Shown: positions 24,490-38,423, counted from the first letter of the stretch. The stretch: DNA of 38,789 nt from an uncultured Bacteroidia bacterium (GCA_902790635.1 CADASN010000017.1:1-38789); one strand, 5' to 3'. Translations and numbers: made by a program. The notes: generated by a model not told the origin, from the letters alone.

Positions 24490-25077
24490 CTACTTCTTAG
24501 CGTTGTTGGCGAATCTCGCCAGGTTCTCGGCCGTGACGTTCAGGCCGTACATTTCGCATTTCTGCGTAGCGGTGACCGCCTTCGGGATGGCGATCCAGCA
24601 GATCACGTAGATCCAGAATCCGGCGGTGCCGGCGACCAGGGCCACCAGCATCAGCACGCGGGTGAGGACCACGTCAATGTCGAGGTAGGTGGCCAGGCCC
24701 GCGCAGACGCCAGCGATGCGCTTGTTGTCGTAGTCGCGGTAGATCTTCTTGCGGACCGGAGCATCCGTGTCCGCACTGGCGCTGCCGGCGCTCTGCGGAT
24801 CCTCCGGCGTGCCGTCGGGCATCCCCAGCTGGCTGGTGACGCGGTCCACGAGCCGGATGTCCACGACGCGGCCGTCGCTGCCGACCTCTTGCAGGAAGAG
24901 CTCGGAGATCCGGGACTCGAGGTCCTCCATCACTTCGGCGTTCTGGGTATAAGGGACTCCCGCGGACCCGGCGAGCCGGGTGCGGAAATGCTGCAGGTAA
25001 TCACTGAGACGCTTGTAGGCGTCGTCTTCGATGGCGAAACTTCTGTTTCCAAGGCTGATGTTCAATACTTTTTTCAT
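24490..25077 (-). CDS. PspC-domain protein (short form)
   Basis: 195 aa. The start was set at 25077 because MKKVLNISLGNRSFAIEDDAY aligns with the start of the long paralog; ATG 25083 would add only two residues. Residues 1-85 are the shared helical domain (EVMEDLESRISELF), then a Ser/Pro-rich linker, then PspC (KIYRDYDNKRIAGVCAGLATYLDIDVVLTRVLML) with two membrane segments to about 170. It is the first gene of the PspC-PadR-PspC operon and has its own promoter at 25099-25106. Confidence 0.85.
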   Translation of the reverse strand: MKKVLNISLGNRSFAIEDDAYKRLSDYLQHFRTRLAGSAGVPYTQNAEVMEDLESRISELFLQEVGSDGRVVDIRLVDRVTSQLGMPDGTPEDPQSAGSASADTDAPVRKKIYRDYDNKRIAGVCAGLATYLDIDVVLTRVLMLVALVAGTAGFWIYVICWIAIPKAVTATQKCEMYGLNVTAENLARFANNAKK

Positions 25078-25098
25078 CGTCATAGAACTTTGTTGATG

Positions 25099-25106
25099 CA
25101 AAGATA
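25099..25106 (-). promoter_or_regulatory. -7 element of the PspC-PadR operon
   Basis: Minus-strand TATCTTTG is a perfect TAnnTTTG about 15-20 nt before the start codon. A clear TTG at the right distance is not seen. Confidence 0.5.
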
Positions 25107-25397
25107 TAAATAAATTTTAATACCTTGTATCACATAGTACCAAAAATTTTCAAATATTTTTTATTGCCGAGTTCTCCGCGGCGGAAAAAACCTCCCTTTT
25201 CCTGCTGCACAAAGCCCAGGAAAGTGGCATGGCGTGATAGATTAAATCATTGATTATCAACTAAAAGTATAAACACGGGTGGCTTTTTTTGAGTACCCGT
25301 GTTTTCAGTAGTCGTTGAAAAACAGCGGATTGATCCAGCACGGCTCTAAACGCGCCTTTACTTCTGGTACCCTGCAGCAGGAGGGGAGCGGGGCAGG
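25107..25397. other. intergenic stretch between divergent operons
   Basis: No gene is seen. It holds an AT-rich part near 25110-25170 and the dispersed hairpin repeat at 25241-25304. Confidence 0.6.
25241..25304 (+). repeat. AAACACGGGT hairpin repeat, copy D (fullest copy)
   Basis: ATTAAATCATTGATTATC, then AAACACGGGT (25271-25280), a loop with seven or more T, TGAGT, and ACCCGTGTTT (25295-25304). The arms are exact inverse complements over 10 bp. Copies A-C at the left edge share these blocks, copy A in opposite orientation. Confidence 0.75.
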
Positions 25398-25428
25398 TTG
25401 CTTTTTTCTGCAAAAGGGACTACCTTTG
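25398..25428 (+). promoter_or_regulatory. promoter of the 25434 barrel gene
   Basis: TTG (25398-25400), exactly 20 nt, TACCTTTG (25421-25428). The start ATG is only 5 nt past the -7 element, so the mRNA should have almost no leader. Confidence 0.8.
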
Positions 25429-25433
25429 TGAAG

Positions 25434-26585
25434 ATGAGAAAGATTATCTTCCTGTTGCTGGTCTGCTGGAGCATGTCTCCGGCAGCGGCCCAGCCCGCCC
25501 GGGTGCGGCTCTTCCGTGCGGAGGACGCATCCGCCCGCGGCCGTTTCGCGTGGGAGTACGATGCTGATTTCCGTTATATCTTCGACAACCGCGAATTCTC
25601 CATTTCCCAGGATGCCCTGATTCCTTCCGGGACCCTGAACGTGGCGGTCCTGGCGCCGACGGTCGGCTTCAGTTACCAGCAGTCGCGCCGGGTGCACCAC
25701 CGCCTCGCCGTGGGCCTTGAACTGGCCCATGACATGGGCTCGCAGACCTGGGCCGGGCTGGCGCGGGAGCCGCTGGTCTGGTACGACGCGCACATCCAGG
25801 CGCGCAAGGGCGCTTTCGAGGGCCTGGCGGGCATCTTCCCGCGCCGTTTCCTCGAAGGCGAGTACACGGAGGCTTTCTATTCCGGCATGTGCCGCGACAC
25901 CGACCGCAATCTCGAAGGCGTACTGCTCAAGTGGCGCGCGAGCCATTTCTATACGGAGCTCGGCTGCGACTGGCTGGGCCAGTACGGCCATGACCGCCGG
26001 GAGCGTTTCCAGGTGATGAGTTTCGGCCGCTGGGACGCGACCCGCTGGCTCGCGCTGGGCTGGACGGGCCATTTCTACCATTTCGCCTGCTCGGAGCTCG
26101 CTCCCAACGTGGTGGACAACCACCTGCTGGAGGGCTGGTTCAAGATGAATTTCGCCGGCCGTACCGGCTGGCAGGAGCTCTCGCTGCGCGCCGGGGCGCT
26201 GGTCGGCTACCAGTGCGACCGTTCCCGCAACCGTCCGGTCGATGTGCCGTTCGGCGGTGATGTGATCCTGACGGCACGCCGCTGGAACGTCGCCCTGCAG
26301 AACGAGACCTACTTCGGGGGCAATCTGCTCCCGCTGCGCGGCATGTTGGGTCCTGACAAGAAGCCTTACACGACGGATCTGTATTTCCGCTCGCCTTGCT
26401 ACAGCGGTTTCTACGACCGCCTGGAGCTGGCCTGGACGCCGTCGCTGACCCGTTACCTGTCCATGCGCGTCGCTGCGCGGCTGCATTTCGACGCCCAGGG
26501 CTTCCTGGGCTGGCAGCAGCAGTTCTCCCTGCGCTTCAGCCTCGATGCCCTGCGCCACCGCGATACGCTGGCCGGCCGCCTATGA
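25434..26585 (+). CDS. outer-membrane beta-barrel protein of unknown role
   Basis: 383 aa with signal peptide MRKIIFLLLVCWSMSPAAA|QP. The mature protein alternates polar and aromatic residues in long strands (e.g. HFYTELGCDWLGQYG, RWLALGWTGHFYHF), which fits a porin-like barrel of 14-16 strands. No specific family is recognised. The start was chosen by the signal peptide and the promoter just before it. Its TGA overlaps the ATG of rnhA (26582-26585), so the two are translationally coupled, although their functions look unrelated. Confidence 0.7.
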   Translation: MRKIIFLLLVCWSMSPAAAQPARVRLFRAEDASARGRFAWEYDADFRYIFDNREFSISQDALIPSGTLNVAVLAPTVGFSYQQSRRVHHRLAVGLELAHDMGSQTWAGLAREPLVWYDAHIQARKGAFEGLAGIFPRRFLEGEYTEAFYSGMCRDTDRNLEGVLLKWRASHFYTELGCDWLGQYGHDRRERFQVMSFGRWDATRWLALGWTGHFYHFACSELAPNVVDNHLLEGWFKMNFAGRTGWQELSLRAGALVGYQCDRSRNRPVDVPFGGDVILTARRWNVALQNETYFGGNLLPLRGMLGPDKKPYTTDLYFRSPCYSGFYDRLELAWTPSLTRYLSMRVAARLHFDAQGFLGWQQQFSLRFSLDALRHRDTLAGRL

Positions 26586-27103
26586 AGTACTGGGACTTCC
26601 GGGAGAGCGGCAAACCGCGCTACGACTACCTGGCCTACACGGACGGGAGCTACCTGCTCCCGAAAAACTTCGGCGCCGCCGCCTGCATCGTGCTGGACGG
26701 CGAGGCCGGTACCATTATATATAAATGGAGCGAGGTGAGCCGCTACTCCACCAGCAACCGCCAGGAGCTCGCCGCCATCATCCACGCGCTGCTGCACGTC
26801 CCCGAGGGGAGCAGCGTGCTGGTGCGCAGCGACAGCGAGAACGGCATCGCCCAGCTGACCGGGCAGGTGCGGAGCAGGAAGGACCTGGACCTGGTCCAGC
26901 TCTTCCGCCAGGTCAAGAAGGAGCGTTCGCTGCAGGTCCGCCTCGAGTGGATCCGCAGCCACAGCGGCGACGCGTGGAACGACTACGTGGACAACCTCTG
27001 CATCGAGGCGCTCGACCTGTTCGAGGCGGACGGGACGCTCGTGCGGGAAGGGGTTGACCCGGATGCGCTTTTTGCTTACATTTGTCGAACGGAAACATTT
27101 TGA
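26582..27103 (+). CDS. rnhA: ribonuclease HI
   Basis: 173 aa. It carries the catalytic acidic set of RNase HI: YTDGSY (Asp near 20), SNRQELAAI (Glu), VRSDSENGI (Asp) and HSGDAWNDYVDNL (Asp). It cuts the RNA strand of RNA-DNA hybrids such as R-loops and primer remnants. It starts inside the stop of the barrel gene and its TGA shares one base with the proC ATG. The proC promoter lies inside its last 50 bases. A hybrid-binding domain is absent. Confidence 0.88.
   Translation: MKYWDFRESGKPRYDYLAYTDGSYLLPKNFGAAACIVLDGEAGTIIYKWSEVSRYSTSNRQELAAIIHALLHVPEGSSVLVRSDSENGIAQLTGQVRSRKDLDLVQLFRQVKKERSLQVRLEWIRSHSGDAWNDYVDNLCIEALDLFEADGTLVREGVDPDALFAYICRTETF
27054..27084 (+). promoter_or_regulatory. internal promoter for proC within rnhA
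   Basis: TTG (27054-27056), exactly 20 nt, TACATTTG (27077-27084), lying in the rnhA coding sequence. Predicted start is near 27088, giving a leader of about 15 nt. Confidence 0.7.
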
Positions 27104-27885
27104 TGGATATGAAGATAGCAGTTATCGGCGCCGGCAACATGGGCGGCGCCACAGCCCTGGGGCTCGCCAGCGCCTTCCCGCAGGCCCGGATCACCGTCAC
27201 GGCCCGGCACGCGGCCACGTTGGAGAAATTCGCCGCGCGCGGCCTGCAGACCTCGCTGGACAACCCCGCAGCCGCCCGCGAGGCGGACATCGTCATCCTG
27301 GGCGTCAAGCCCTGGCTGGCGAAAGGAGTGCTGGAGGAGATCCTTCCCGTCCTCGACGGGAAATTGCTGATCTCGCTGGTGGCGGGCATCCCCGCCGCGG
27401 AGTTGCAGGGCTGGATCGGGGGCGCCGGGTTGCGCGGGGCCTATACCGTGATCCCGAACCTCGCAATCGAATACCGCGAGAGCATGAGCTTCGTTCTCGA
27501 ACTGGCCGGCACGCCGGAGACGCATGCGACCGTGCAGGAACTGTTCGGCGCCGTGGGGCGCTGCGCGTTCGTGGACGAGCGGCGGCTGAACGCCGGCATG
27601 ATGCTGGCCTCCTGCGGGACCGCTTTCGCGTTGCGCTATGTCCGCGCTGCCGCGGAAGGGGGTGTCGAACTCGGGCTCTATCCTTCGGAGGCGGTCGAGG
27701 CGGCGCTGCAGACCGTCAAGGGCGCGGCCGTGCTGCTTGAGGCGCGCGGCACGCATCCTGAAGCAGAAATCGACCGCGTGACGACGCCGGGCGGCATCAC
27801 CATCAAGGGACTCAATGCGATGGAAGAAGCCGGCTTCACCGCCGCGGTCATTGCCGGCCTCAAGGCCTGGAAGCCTGCGAAATAA
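27103..27885 (+). CDS. proC: pyrroline-5-carboxylate reductase
   Basis: 260 aa. MDMKIAVIGAGNMGGATALGLA is the Rossmann NAD(P)-binding start, DIVILGVKPW the second strand region, LISLVAGIPAAELQGWI and YTVIPNLAIEYRESMSFV the family signatures, and GVTTPGGITIKGLN-like TTPGGITIKGL the C-terminal ProC motif. It catalyses the last step of proline synthesis. ATG 27103 gives the coupled TGATG junction; ATG 27109 is an equally good start. It is convergent with the SpoU gene with one nucleotide between stops. Confidence 0.92.
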   Translation: MDMKIAVIGAGNMGGATALGLASAFPQARITVTARHAATLEKFAARGLQTSLDNPAAAREADIVILGVKPWLAKGVLEEILPVLDGKLLISLVAGIPAAELQGWIGGAGLRGAYTVIPNLAIEYRESMSFVLELAGTPETHATVQELFGAVGRCAFVDERRLNAGMMLASCGTAFALRYVRAAAEGGVELGLYPSEAVEAALQTVKGAAVLLEARGTHPEAEIDRVTTPGGITIKGLNAMEEAGFTAAVIAGLKAWKPAK

Positions 27886-27886
27886 T

Positions 27887-28423
27887 CTATCGCTCCGGCG
27901 GCATGCACAGCTGCCAGAGCACGATCCCGACGGAGACGCTCACATTGAGCGAATGCTTCGTACCGTACTGCGGGATCTCCACACACAGGTCGGCGGCGTC
28001 CACGACATCCTGTCGGACGCCGTCGACTTCATTTCCGAAGACCACCGCGTAGCGCTTTCCCGCTTCGCGGCGGAATCGCTGCAGCGGCAGCGCGTGCTCC
28101 GTCTGCTCCGCGCAGACCACGGTCCAGCCTTCCGCCTGCAGGCGGCGCACGAGGGCCAGGGTATCATCGACGTGCTCCCAGGGGACGCTGTTCTCCGCGC
28201 CGAGTGCCACTTTGTGGATCTCGGCCGAGGGCGGCGCGGCGCAGATGCCGCAGAGGAAGACCCGGTCCGCCTTGAAGGCGTCGCCGGTCCGGAAAGCGCT
28301 GCCGACGTTGTGCGCGCTGCGGATATTGTCCAGCACCAGGACCACCCCGGAAGGGGGCAGTTCGCGGTAGCGGTCGGCCTTGATGCGGCCCAATTCGATA
28401 TTTAGCAATTTCCTGTCGCCCAT
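27887..28423 (-). CDS. SpoU/TrmH-family RNA 2'-O-methyltransferase
   Basis: 178 aa. The SPOUT motifs are in order: [23 protein letters not shown] (motif 1), [12 protein letters not shown] (motif 2) and [23 protein letters not shown] (motif 3, the trefoil-knot SAM site). Length suits the compact TrmH group without an RNA-binding N-domain; tRNA or rRNA target cannot be told. The start was set at 28423, 6 nt after the TACCTTTG element, because ATG 28432 would lie before the predicted transcription start. Confidence 0.85.
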   Translation of the reverse strand: MGDRKLLNIELGRIKADRYRELPPSGVVLVLDNIRSAHNVGSAFRTGDAFKADRVFLCGICAAPPSAEIHKVALGAENSVPWEHVDDTLALVRRLQAEGWTVVCAEQTEHALPLQRFRREAGKRYAVVFGNEVDGVRQDVVDAADLCVEIPQYGTKHSLNVSVSVGIVLWQLCMPPER

Positions 28424-28429
28424 TGCGCG

Positions 28430-28457
28430 CAAAGGTACGGAAAAAGTATTATATTTG
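28430..28457. promoter_or_regulatory. overlapping divergent promoters of SpoU gene and glyA
   Basis: Minus-strand TACCTTTG (28437 to 28430) drives the SpoU gene; plus-strand TATATTTG (28450-28457) drives glyA. Only 12 nt separate the two, so each promoter's -33 zone falls in or near the other's -7 element. Confidence 0.65.
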
Positions 28458-28479
28458 TAAATATTGTAATTATGACCCT

Positions 28480-29832
28480 ATGAAGCAGGATATCCAAATC
28501 ACCGACCTGATCAAGAAAGAGCAGGAGCGTCAGAAGTCCGGCCTCGAGCTGATCGCATCCGAGAATTATGTTACCGACGAAGTGCTCAAGGCCATGGGCT
28601 CCGTCTGTACGAACAAATACGCCGAAGGCTACCCCGGCAAGCGCTACTACGGGGGCTGCGAGGTCGTGGACCAGATCGAACAGCTGGCCATCGACCGCAT
28701 CAAGGCGATCTACGGAGCCGAATGGGCCAATGTCCAGCCGCACTCCGGCGCCCAGGCCAACATGGCCGTGACCATGGCCGTCCTCAAGCCCGGCGACACC
28801 TTCATGGGTCTCGACCTCAGCCAGGGCGGACACCTCACCCACGGTTCTCCCGTCAACGCCTCCGGTCTGCTGTACCACGCCGTGGCCTACGGTCTCGACC
28901 CGGCGACAGGCCTTGTGGATTATGACAAGATGGAGCAGCTGGCCCTGGAGAACAAACCCAAGCTGATCATCGGCGGCGCCTCCGCCTATTCCCGCGAGTG
29001 GGACTACGTCCGCATGCGCGCCATCGCTGACAAGGTCGGCGCCATCCTCTGGATCGACATGGCCCACACCGCCGGACTGATCGCAGCCGGCCTGCTGGAG
29101 AATCCTGTCAAATACGCGCACATCGTGACCTCCACGACGCACAAGACCCTCCGCGGTCCGCGTGGCGGCATCATCCTGATAGGTAAGGATTTCGACGATC
29201 CGCAGGGTCGCACTACGCCGAAGGGCGTCGTCAAGAAGATGAGCCAGGTGCTCGACTCCTATGTTTTCCCCGGCGTGCAGGGCGGCCCGCTCGAGCACGT
29301 GATCGCGGCGAAGGCCGTGGCCTTCTTCGAGGCCCAGCAGCCGGAGTTCGTGCAGTACCAGAAGCAGGTGATCGCCAATGCCCAGGCCATGTGCGCCGAA
29401 TTCCTGCGCCGCGGCTACAAGGTGGTCAGCGGCGGCACGGACAACCACCTGATGCTGATTGACCTGCGGGGCAAGTTCGACGAGGTCACCGGCCGCATCG
29501 CCGAGCAGCAGCTCGAGCTTGCCGCCATCACGCTCAACAAGAACATGGTCCCCTTCGACACGCGCAGCCCGTTCCAGACTTCCGGCTTCCGCATCGGCAC
29601 GCCCGCCATCACTTCCCGCGGATTCGTGGAGAAGGACATGGTGGACATCGTCGCGCTGGTCGATGAGGTGCTTGACTCCTGCGCCAGGCATATCGATGCC
29701 CTGACAGTCAAGAAGGGTGAAGCGTTCACGCCGGAGCAGGAGGCTTCCCTCGCCGCGCACCAGGCCGTGCTCGAAGATGTCAAGCGCCGCGTGCACCAAA
29801 TGACCGCCGGCGTCCCGCTGAACAAATATTAG
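28480..29832 (+). CDS. glyA: serine hydroxymethyltransferase
   Basis: 450 aa. [35 protein letters not shown], the PLP lysine in [14 protein letters not shown] and the C-terminal [16 protein letters not shown] are standard GlyA motifs. It converts serine and tetrahydrofolate to glycine and 5,10-methylene-THF. It is longer than most bacterial forms (about 415-426) because of a C-terminal extension with [13 protein letters not shown]. The start at 28480 was chosen because upstream residues fall within the promoter. It is convergent with the PL26 gene, 31 nt between stops. Confidence 0.95.
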   Translation: MKQDIQITDLIKKEQERQKSGLELIASENYVTDEVLKAMGSVCTNKYAEGYPGKRYYGGCEVVDQIEQLAIDRIKAIYGAEWANVQPHSGAQANMAVTMAVLKPGDTFMGLDLSQGGHLTHGSPVNASGLLYHAVAYGLDPATGLVDYDKMEQLALENKPKLIIGGASAYSREWDYVRMRAIADKVGAILWIDMAHTAGLIAAGLLENPVKYAHIVTSTTHKTLRGPRGGIILIGKDFDDPQGRTTPKGVVKKMSQVLDSYVFPGVQGGPLEHVIAAKAVAFFEAQQPEFVQYQKQVIANAQAMCAEFLRRGYKVVSGGTDNHLMLIDLRGKFDEVTGRIAEQQLELAAITLNKNMVPFDTRSPFQTSGFRIGTPAITSRGFVEKDMVDIVALVDEVLDSCARHIDALTVKKGEAFTPEQEASLAAHQAVLEDVKRRVHQMTAGVPLNKY

Positions 29833-29863
29833 CAGAACGCCGGCGGGATTCATGTATTAGCCG

Positions 29864-32656
29864 CTACCGCGGGCGGGCGCCGAAAGCGGAGGGCTCGATG
29901 TCCTTGAGGTCAGGGATGTAGTCAGGCAGCAGTTCCTGCATGATGATGGCCTCGAGATTCCACTGTGCCACATCGTTCGTACTGACGCGGCGGTCTTCGA
30001 CCGTCGGGTTCAGTGCGTCCGTGCCGCCGATCCACTGCGGCGAGACGCGGTCGATGACCTGTCCTTCCGCATTGACCGTGCCGCCCAGGAAACGCTTCCA
30101 GGCCAGTTTGGCGCGGTACTCGTCACCGCTGCGGCTGGCTGCGAAGCCCAGCAGGCGGGCGATGTTCCAGTGTCCCCACCAGTTCTTGTAGCGCGCGTTC
30201 TCCGGGAGGTTGCGGATGGGATCGTTCTGTGGCACCTCATACCAGCTGGCATATTCCATATAGGTCTTGATGAAGTCCGGCGTGCCGACTTCGTCCAGAA
30301 CTTCGAGGAAGATCTCCACGCTGCTCTGCAGGTTGGCGAGGTGGTTGGAATTGGTGATCCATTCGGGGTCGCCCTCATAGGTCAGCACACCCGTCGCCGG
30401 GTCGTAACCGTAGGGGCCCTTGCCGGTGAAGAGGCCGTTGGGCAGGTTCGAGAGTGACTTCATGCCGGCGTGGATCAGATCCAGGTATTTCTTGTCCCCG
30501 GTGCGTTCCCACTCGGTGAACCAGTTGCCGACCAGCGAAGTCCAGTCCGGACCCCAGCGCAGGCGGGTGGGCTGCTGGGTGGGATATTGCGAACGCGGCT
30601 GCGCCCGCACGAGCGGATCGTAGTCGATGAAGGCCTCGTTGGCGGCGAGCGAATCGTGCATCAGGTCGCCGAGCCGGTCGTCAGTGGTCAGATAATAGTA
30701 ATAGCGCTTCCACCAGGCCTGGCCCACGCGGGCTTCCTTGGCGCCGCAGCCCCAGTGCATGACATTGTGGCGGGTACCCATGCCCTTCATCGGGCCGATG
30801 TGGTAGGCGTCCACCTCGGAGGTGTGGCGCGTCATCGCCGTGGCCATGCGCCAGAAGTCGGCGCGGCCCGAACGGATGAATCCGAACCACAGCCAGAGGT
30901 CGGTCTCGAGCTCGGTGTTGTCCCAGGCCTTGCCGCCGGCGTCGTAGTTCCAGCAGTGGCGGTTGACATCGTAGGAGTGCATCACGTCGCCGTAGTTCCA
31001 GAAGCCGTACCAGCGCTGGGATTCGACATTGGTCTCATAGAATTTGAGATAGGTGTCGATCTGCTTCTCCAGGTAGCGCTGCGTGTCATTGCCGTTGGCG
31101 GCCGGCAGGGACCAGACGCCGAATGCGCCCGCGTCGTGCAGGTACTGCGGCGTGGGGAGCAGCTGGACGATGTCCTGGCCGATGTTGGCGTAGCAGGAGA
31201 TGGCTTCGCGCGTGGGCATCTCACTGAAGGGGAAGAGCGTCAGTTCGCTGGTGCGGGCGATGCCGTAGGCGGTGTCATAGCCCTCGACCCAGTCCTCGTA
31301 GGAGGAGTTGAGGCCATGGCCTTCGATGTCGTAGTGGCGCATGTCCATCGTCTCTGCGGAAGGGCTCCACATCCAGACGGTGATCTTGCCGGTCTGGCCG
31401 CGCATCCCGGAAGCGTCGAGCTCCGCCGGGAAGGACTGCCAGAAATTCTTGAGCGAGACGCCCAGGCCGCCGGTGATGTCGCCGGCCAGGATGAAGCCGC
31501 GGGCGCGGCGGCCGCCGGCGGTGCCGAACCAGGCACTGTGGGCGCCGGTGCGCTTCTGGATGGTGAAGCCGTCGGAAGTGGACTGGACGAGTTTGTAGTC
31601 GTCGTATTTCGCCCATTCGCGGACGAGTTCCTGCGAGCGTGCGTCGTACTCCTCGGCGTCAGGCACGCGCTGGCCTTCGAACTGGATCTGCGGGAAATTG
31701 ACGTAGCGGGGCATCTGGCCGGGCTGCGGCTGCTGGCCCTGTCCCGGGCGCTGGCCCGGCGGCATCGGCAGCGAGACGCTGCGCTGGTTGATGTACGGCT
31801 CTACCGCCTCGTCCCAGAGACCGTCGCCGTCGCCTGCGAAGGCTACGTGGCGGTTCTGCAGCTGCTCGCGCAGCGGCAGGTCGAACTCCACGCCCAGGCC
31901 CTTGATGTAGTCGGAGCGCTGCTCGCCGTCATAGATGAAGGAATGCACCATCCGGATCGGGGCGGCGTCCTTGTGGATGTAGAAGCGGACGGTGAAAGGC
32001 AGCCATTCGCGGCTGCCCTGCAGCGCCTTGTGCACGCCGCAGACCTTGACCACGACGGCCAGGGGGCCGCTGCGCTCCACTTCCGCGGAGCTGAGGCGGC
32101 TCTCGAAATGCCGGTAGGCGAGGACGTCCGTCTGCGAGCGGTCTTCCGTCTGCGCGACCAGGCGGCCGCCGGAGACAACTTCGCGGCCGTCCATCGTGAT
32201 GCGCTCGATGATGCGGGAGCCGCTGCGGGCAAATTCGATCTCGAAGAGACCGTTGTTCACGACGATGCCTGTCAGGTCGTCGCGGACGACCAGGGTCGGC
32301 TCCGCCGGGGCCTTTTTCCGCGCTGCGGCGCGGATCGCTTTCGCGTCAGCCTTGACCGCGCTGAGTTTCATCGCGCCGGCCTGGTCCGGGCCGAGGGTGG
32401 CGTAGAAGCCCATCCACTTGACGCTGCCGTCGCTCCAGCGCGACAGCACCCAGTGCTGCTGCGGGATGACGGCGCCGCTGGCGTCCGTGAGGGTGAAGCT
32501 GCCTTGTTCGTTCATCGTGCCCTTGGCGAAGGGGACACCCCAGCTCTGGCCGACGTTGTAGGCCGGGGTCTTGTCGATCCAGTGCAGATCGACGGATTCT
32601 GCGTGCAGGAGGGCCGGAAGGGCCAGCACGGCGAGAATCAAAAGAATCTTTTTCAT
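29864..32656 (-). CDS. secreted exo-rhamnogalacturonan lyase-type protein (YetA-like, PL26-like)
   Basis: 930 aa with signal peptide MKKILLILAVLALPALLHA|E. The N-terminal region (YNVGQSWGVPFAKGTM, WVLSRWSDGSVKWMGF), the middle beta-sandwich and the C-terminal alpha/alpha-barrel region (YYLTTDDRLGDLMHDSL, RLRWGPDWTSLVGNWFTEWERTGDKKYLD) follow the exo-rhamnogalacturonan lyase family (PcRGLX/YetA, PL26), which removes sugars from the rhamnogalacturonan I backbone of pectin by beta-elimination. An inserted Pro/Gln/Gly-rich linker lies near 295-315. No other pectin-utilisation genes are adjacent. A promoter with a palindrome lies at 32695-32734. Family assignment is from pattern memory. Confidence 0.75.
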   Translation of the reverse strand: MKKILLILAVLALPALLHAESVDLHWIDKTPAYNVGQSWGVPFAKGTMNEQGSFTLTDASGAVIPQQHWVLSRWSDGSVKWMGFYATLGPDQAGAMKLSAVKADAKAIRAAARKKAPAEPTLVVRDDLTGIVVNNGLFEIEFARSGSRIIERITMDGREVVSGGRLVAQTEDRSQTDVLAYRHFESRLSSAEVERSGPLAVVVKVCGVHKALQGSREWLPFTVRFYIHKDAAPIRMVHSFIYDGEQRSDYIKGLGVEFDLPLREQLQNRHVAFAGDGDGLWDEAVEPYINQRSVSLPMPPGQRPGQGQQPQPGQMPRYVNFPQIQFEGQRVPDAEEYDARSQELVREWAKYDDYKLVQSTSDGFTIQKRTGAHSAWFGTAGGRRARGFILAGDITGGLGVSLKNFWQSFPAELDASGMRGQTGKITVWMWSPSAETMDMRHYDIEGHGLNSSYEDWVEGYDTAYGIARTSELTLFPFSEMPTREAISCYANIGQDIVQLLPTPQYLHDAGAFGVWSLPAANGNDTQRYLEKQIDTYLKFYETNVESQRWYGFWNYGDVMHSYDVNRHCWNYDAGGKAWDNTELETDLWLWFGFIRSGRADFWRMATAMTRHTSEVDAYHIGPMKGMGTRHNVMHWGCGAKEARVGQAWWKRYYYYLTTDDRLGDLMHDSLAANEAFIDYDPLVRAQPRSQYPTQQPTRLRWGPDWTSLVGNWFTEWERTGDKKYLDLIHAGMKSLSNLPNGLFTGKGPYGYDPATGVLTYEGDPEWITNSNHLANLQSSVEIFLEVLDEVGTPDFIKTYMEYASWYEVPQNDPIRNLPENARYKNWWGHWNIARLLGFAASRSGDEYRAKLAWKRFLGGTVNAEGQVIDRVSPQWIGGTDALNPTVEDRRVSTNDVAQWNLEAIIMQELLPDYIPDLKDIEPSAFGARPR

Positions 32657-32694
32657 GGGATGGAAAAAAACGGTTATTGGTGTCAATGGATACA

Positions 32695-32734
32695 CAAATA
32701 TATAAATAATCCCGGAAAATGACAATTTGTCATT
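32695..32734 (-). promoter_or_regulatory. promoter of the PL26-like gene with overlapping palindrome
   Basis: Minus-strand TTG (32725-32723), exactly 20 nt, TATATTTG (32702-32695). A palindrome AATGACA-ATT-TGTCATT (32718-32734) covers the -33 element and is a candidate operator for a regulator. Confidence 0.65.
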
Positions 32735-32749
32735 GGCACGGACATTGAT
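32733..32749 (+). promoter_or_regulatory. sigma-54-like -24/-12 motif before groES
   Basis: TTGGCACG-GACA-TTGAT matches the sigma-54 consensus YTGGCACG-N4-TTGCW except for A in place of C at -12. It lies 64 nt before the groES start. No TAnnTTTG element is seen in the region and no CIRCE repeat is present. Confidence 0.4.
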
Positions 32750-32761
32750 TTTATCCCTCCT

Positions 32762-32780
32762 GCCACGGCGGGTCCGTGGC
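32762..32780 (+). promoter_or_regulatory. hairpin in the groES 5' leader
   Basis: GCCACGG (32762-32768) pairs with CCGTGGC (32774-32780) with a CGGGT loop. If transcription starts near 32760 this stem is at the very 5' end of the mRNA, where it could protect the transcript. Confidence 0.5.
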
Positions 32781-32812
32781 GTACACAGACATCAAACTAA
32801 AAACATAACATC

Positions 32813-38386
<5,574 letters not shown>

Positions 38387-38415
38387 ACAGGTCAATTGGT
38401 TATCTTGGTTCAGTA

Positions 38416-38423
38416 CAAATATA
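38416..38423 (-). promoter_or_regulatory. -7 element of the LamG gene
   Basis: Minus-strand TATATTTG, perfect TAnnTTTG, with a predicted leader of about 26 nt. It is back-to-back with the first rRNA promoter. Confidence 0.5.

Noticed and set aside
32657-32812. CIRCE/HrcA operator before groES
   Set aside because: No TTAGCACTC-N9-GAGTGCTAA-like repeat was found.
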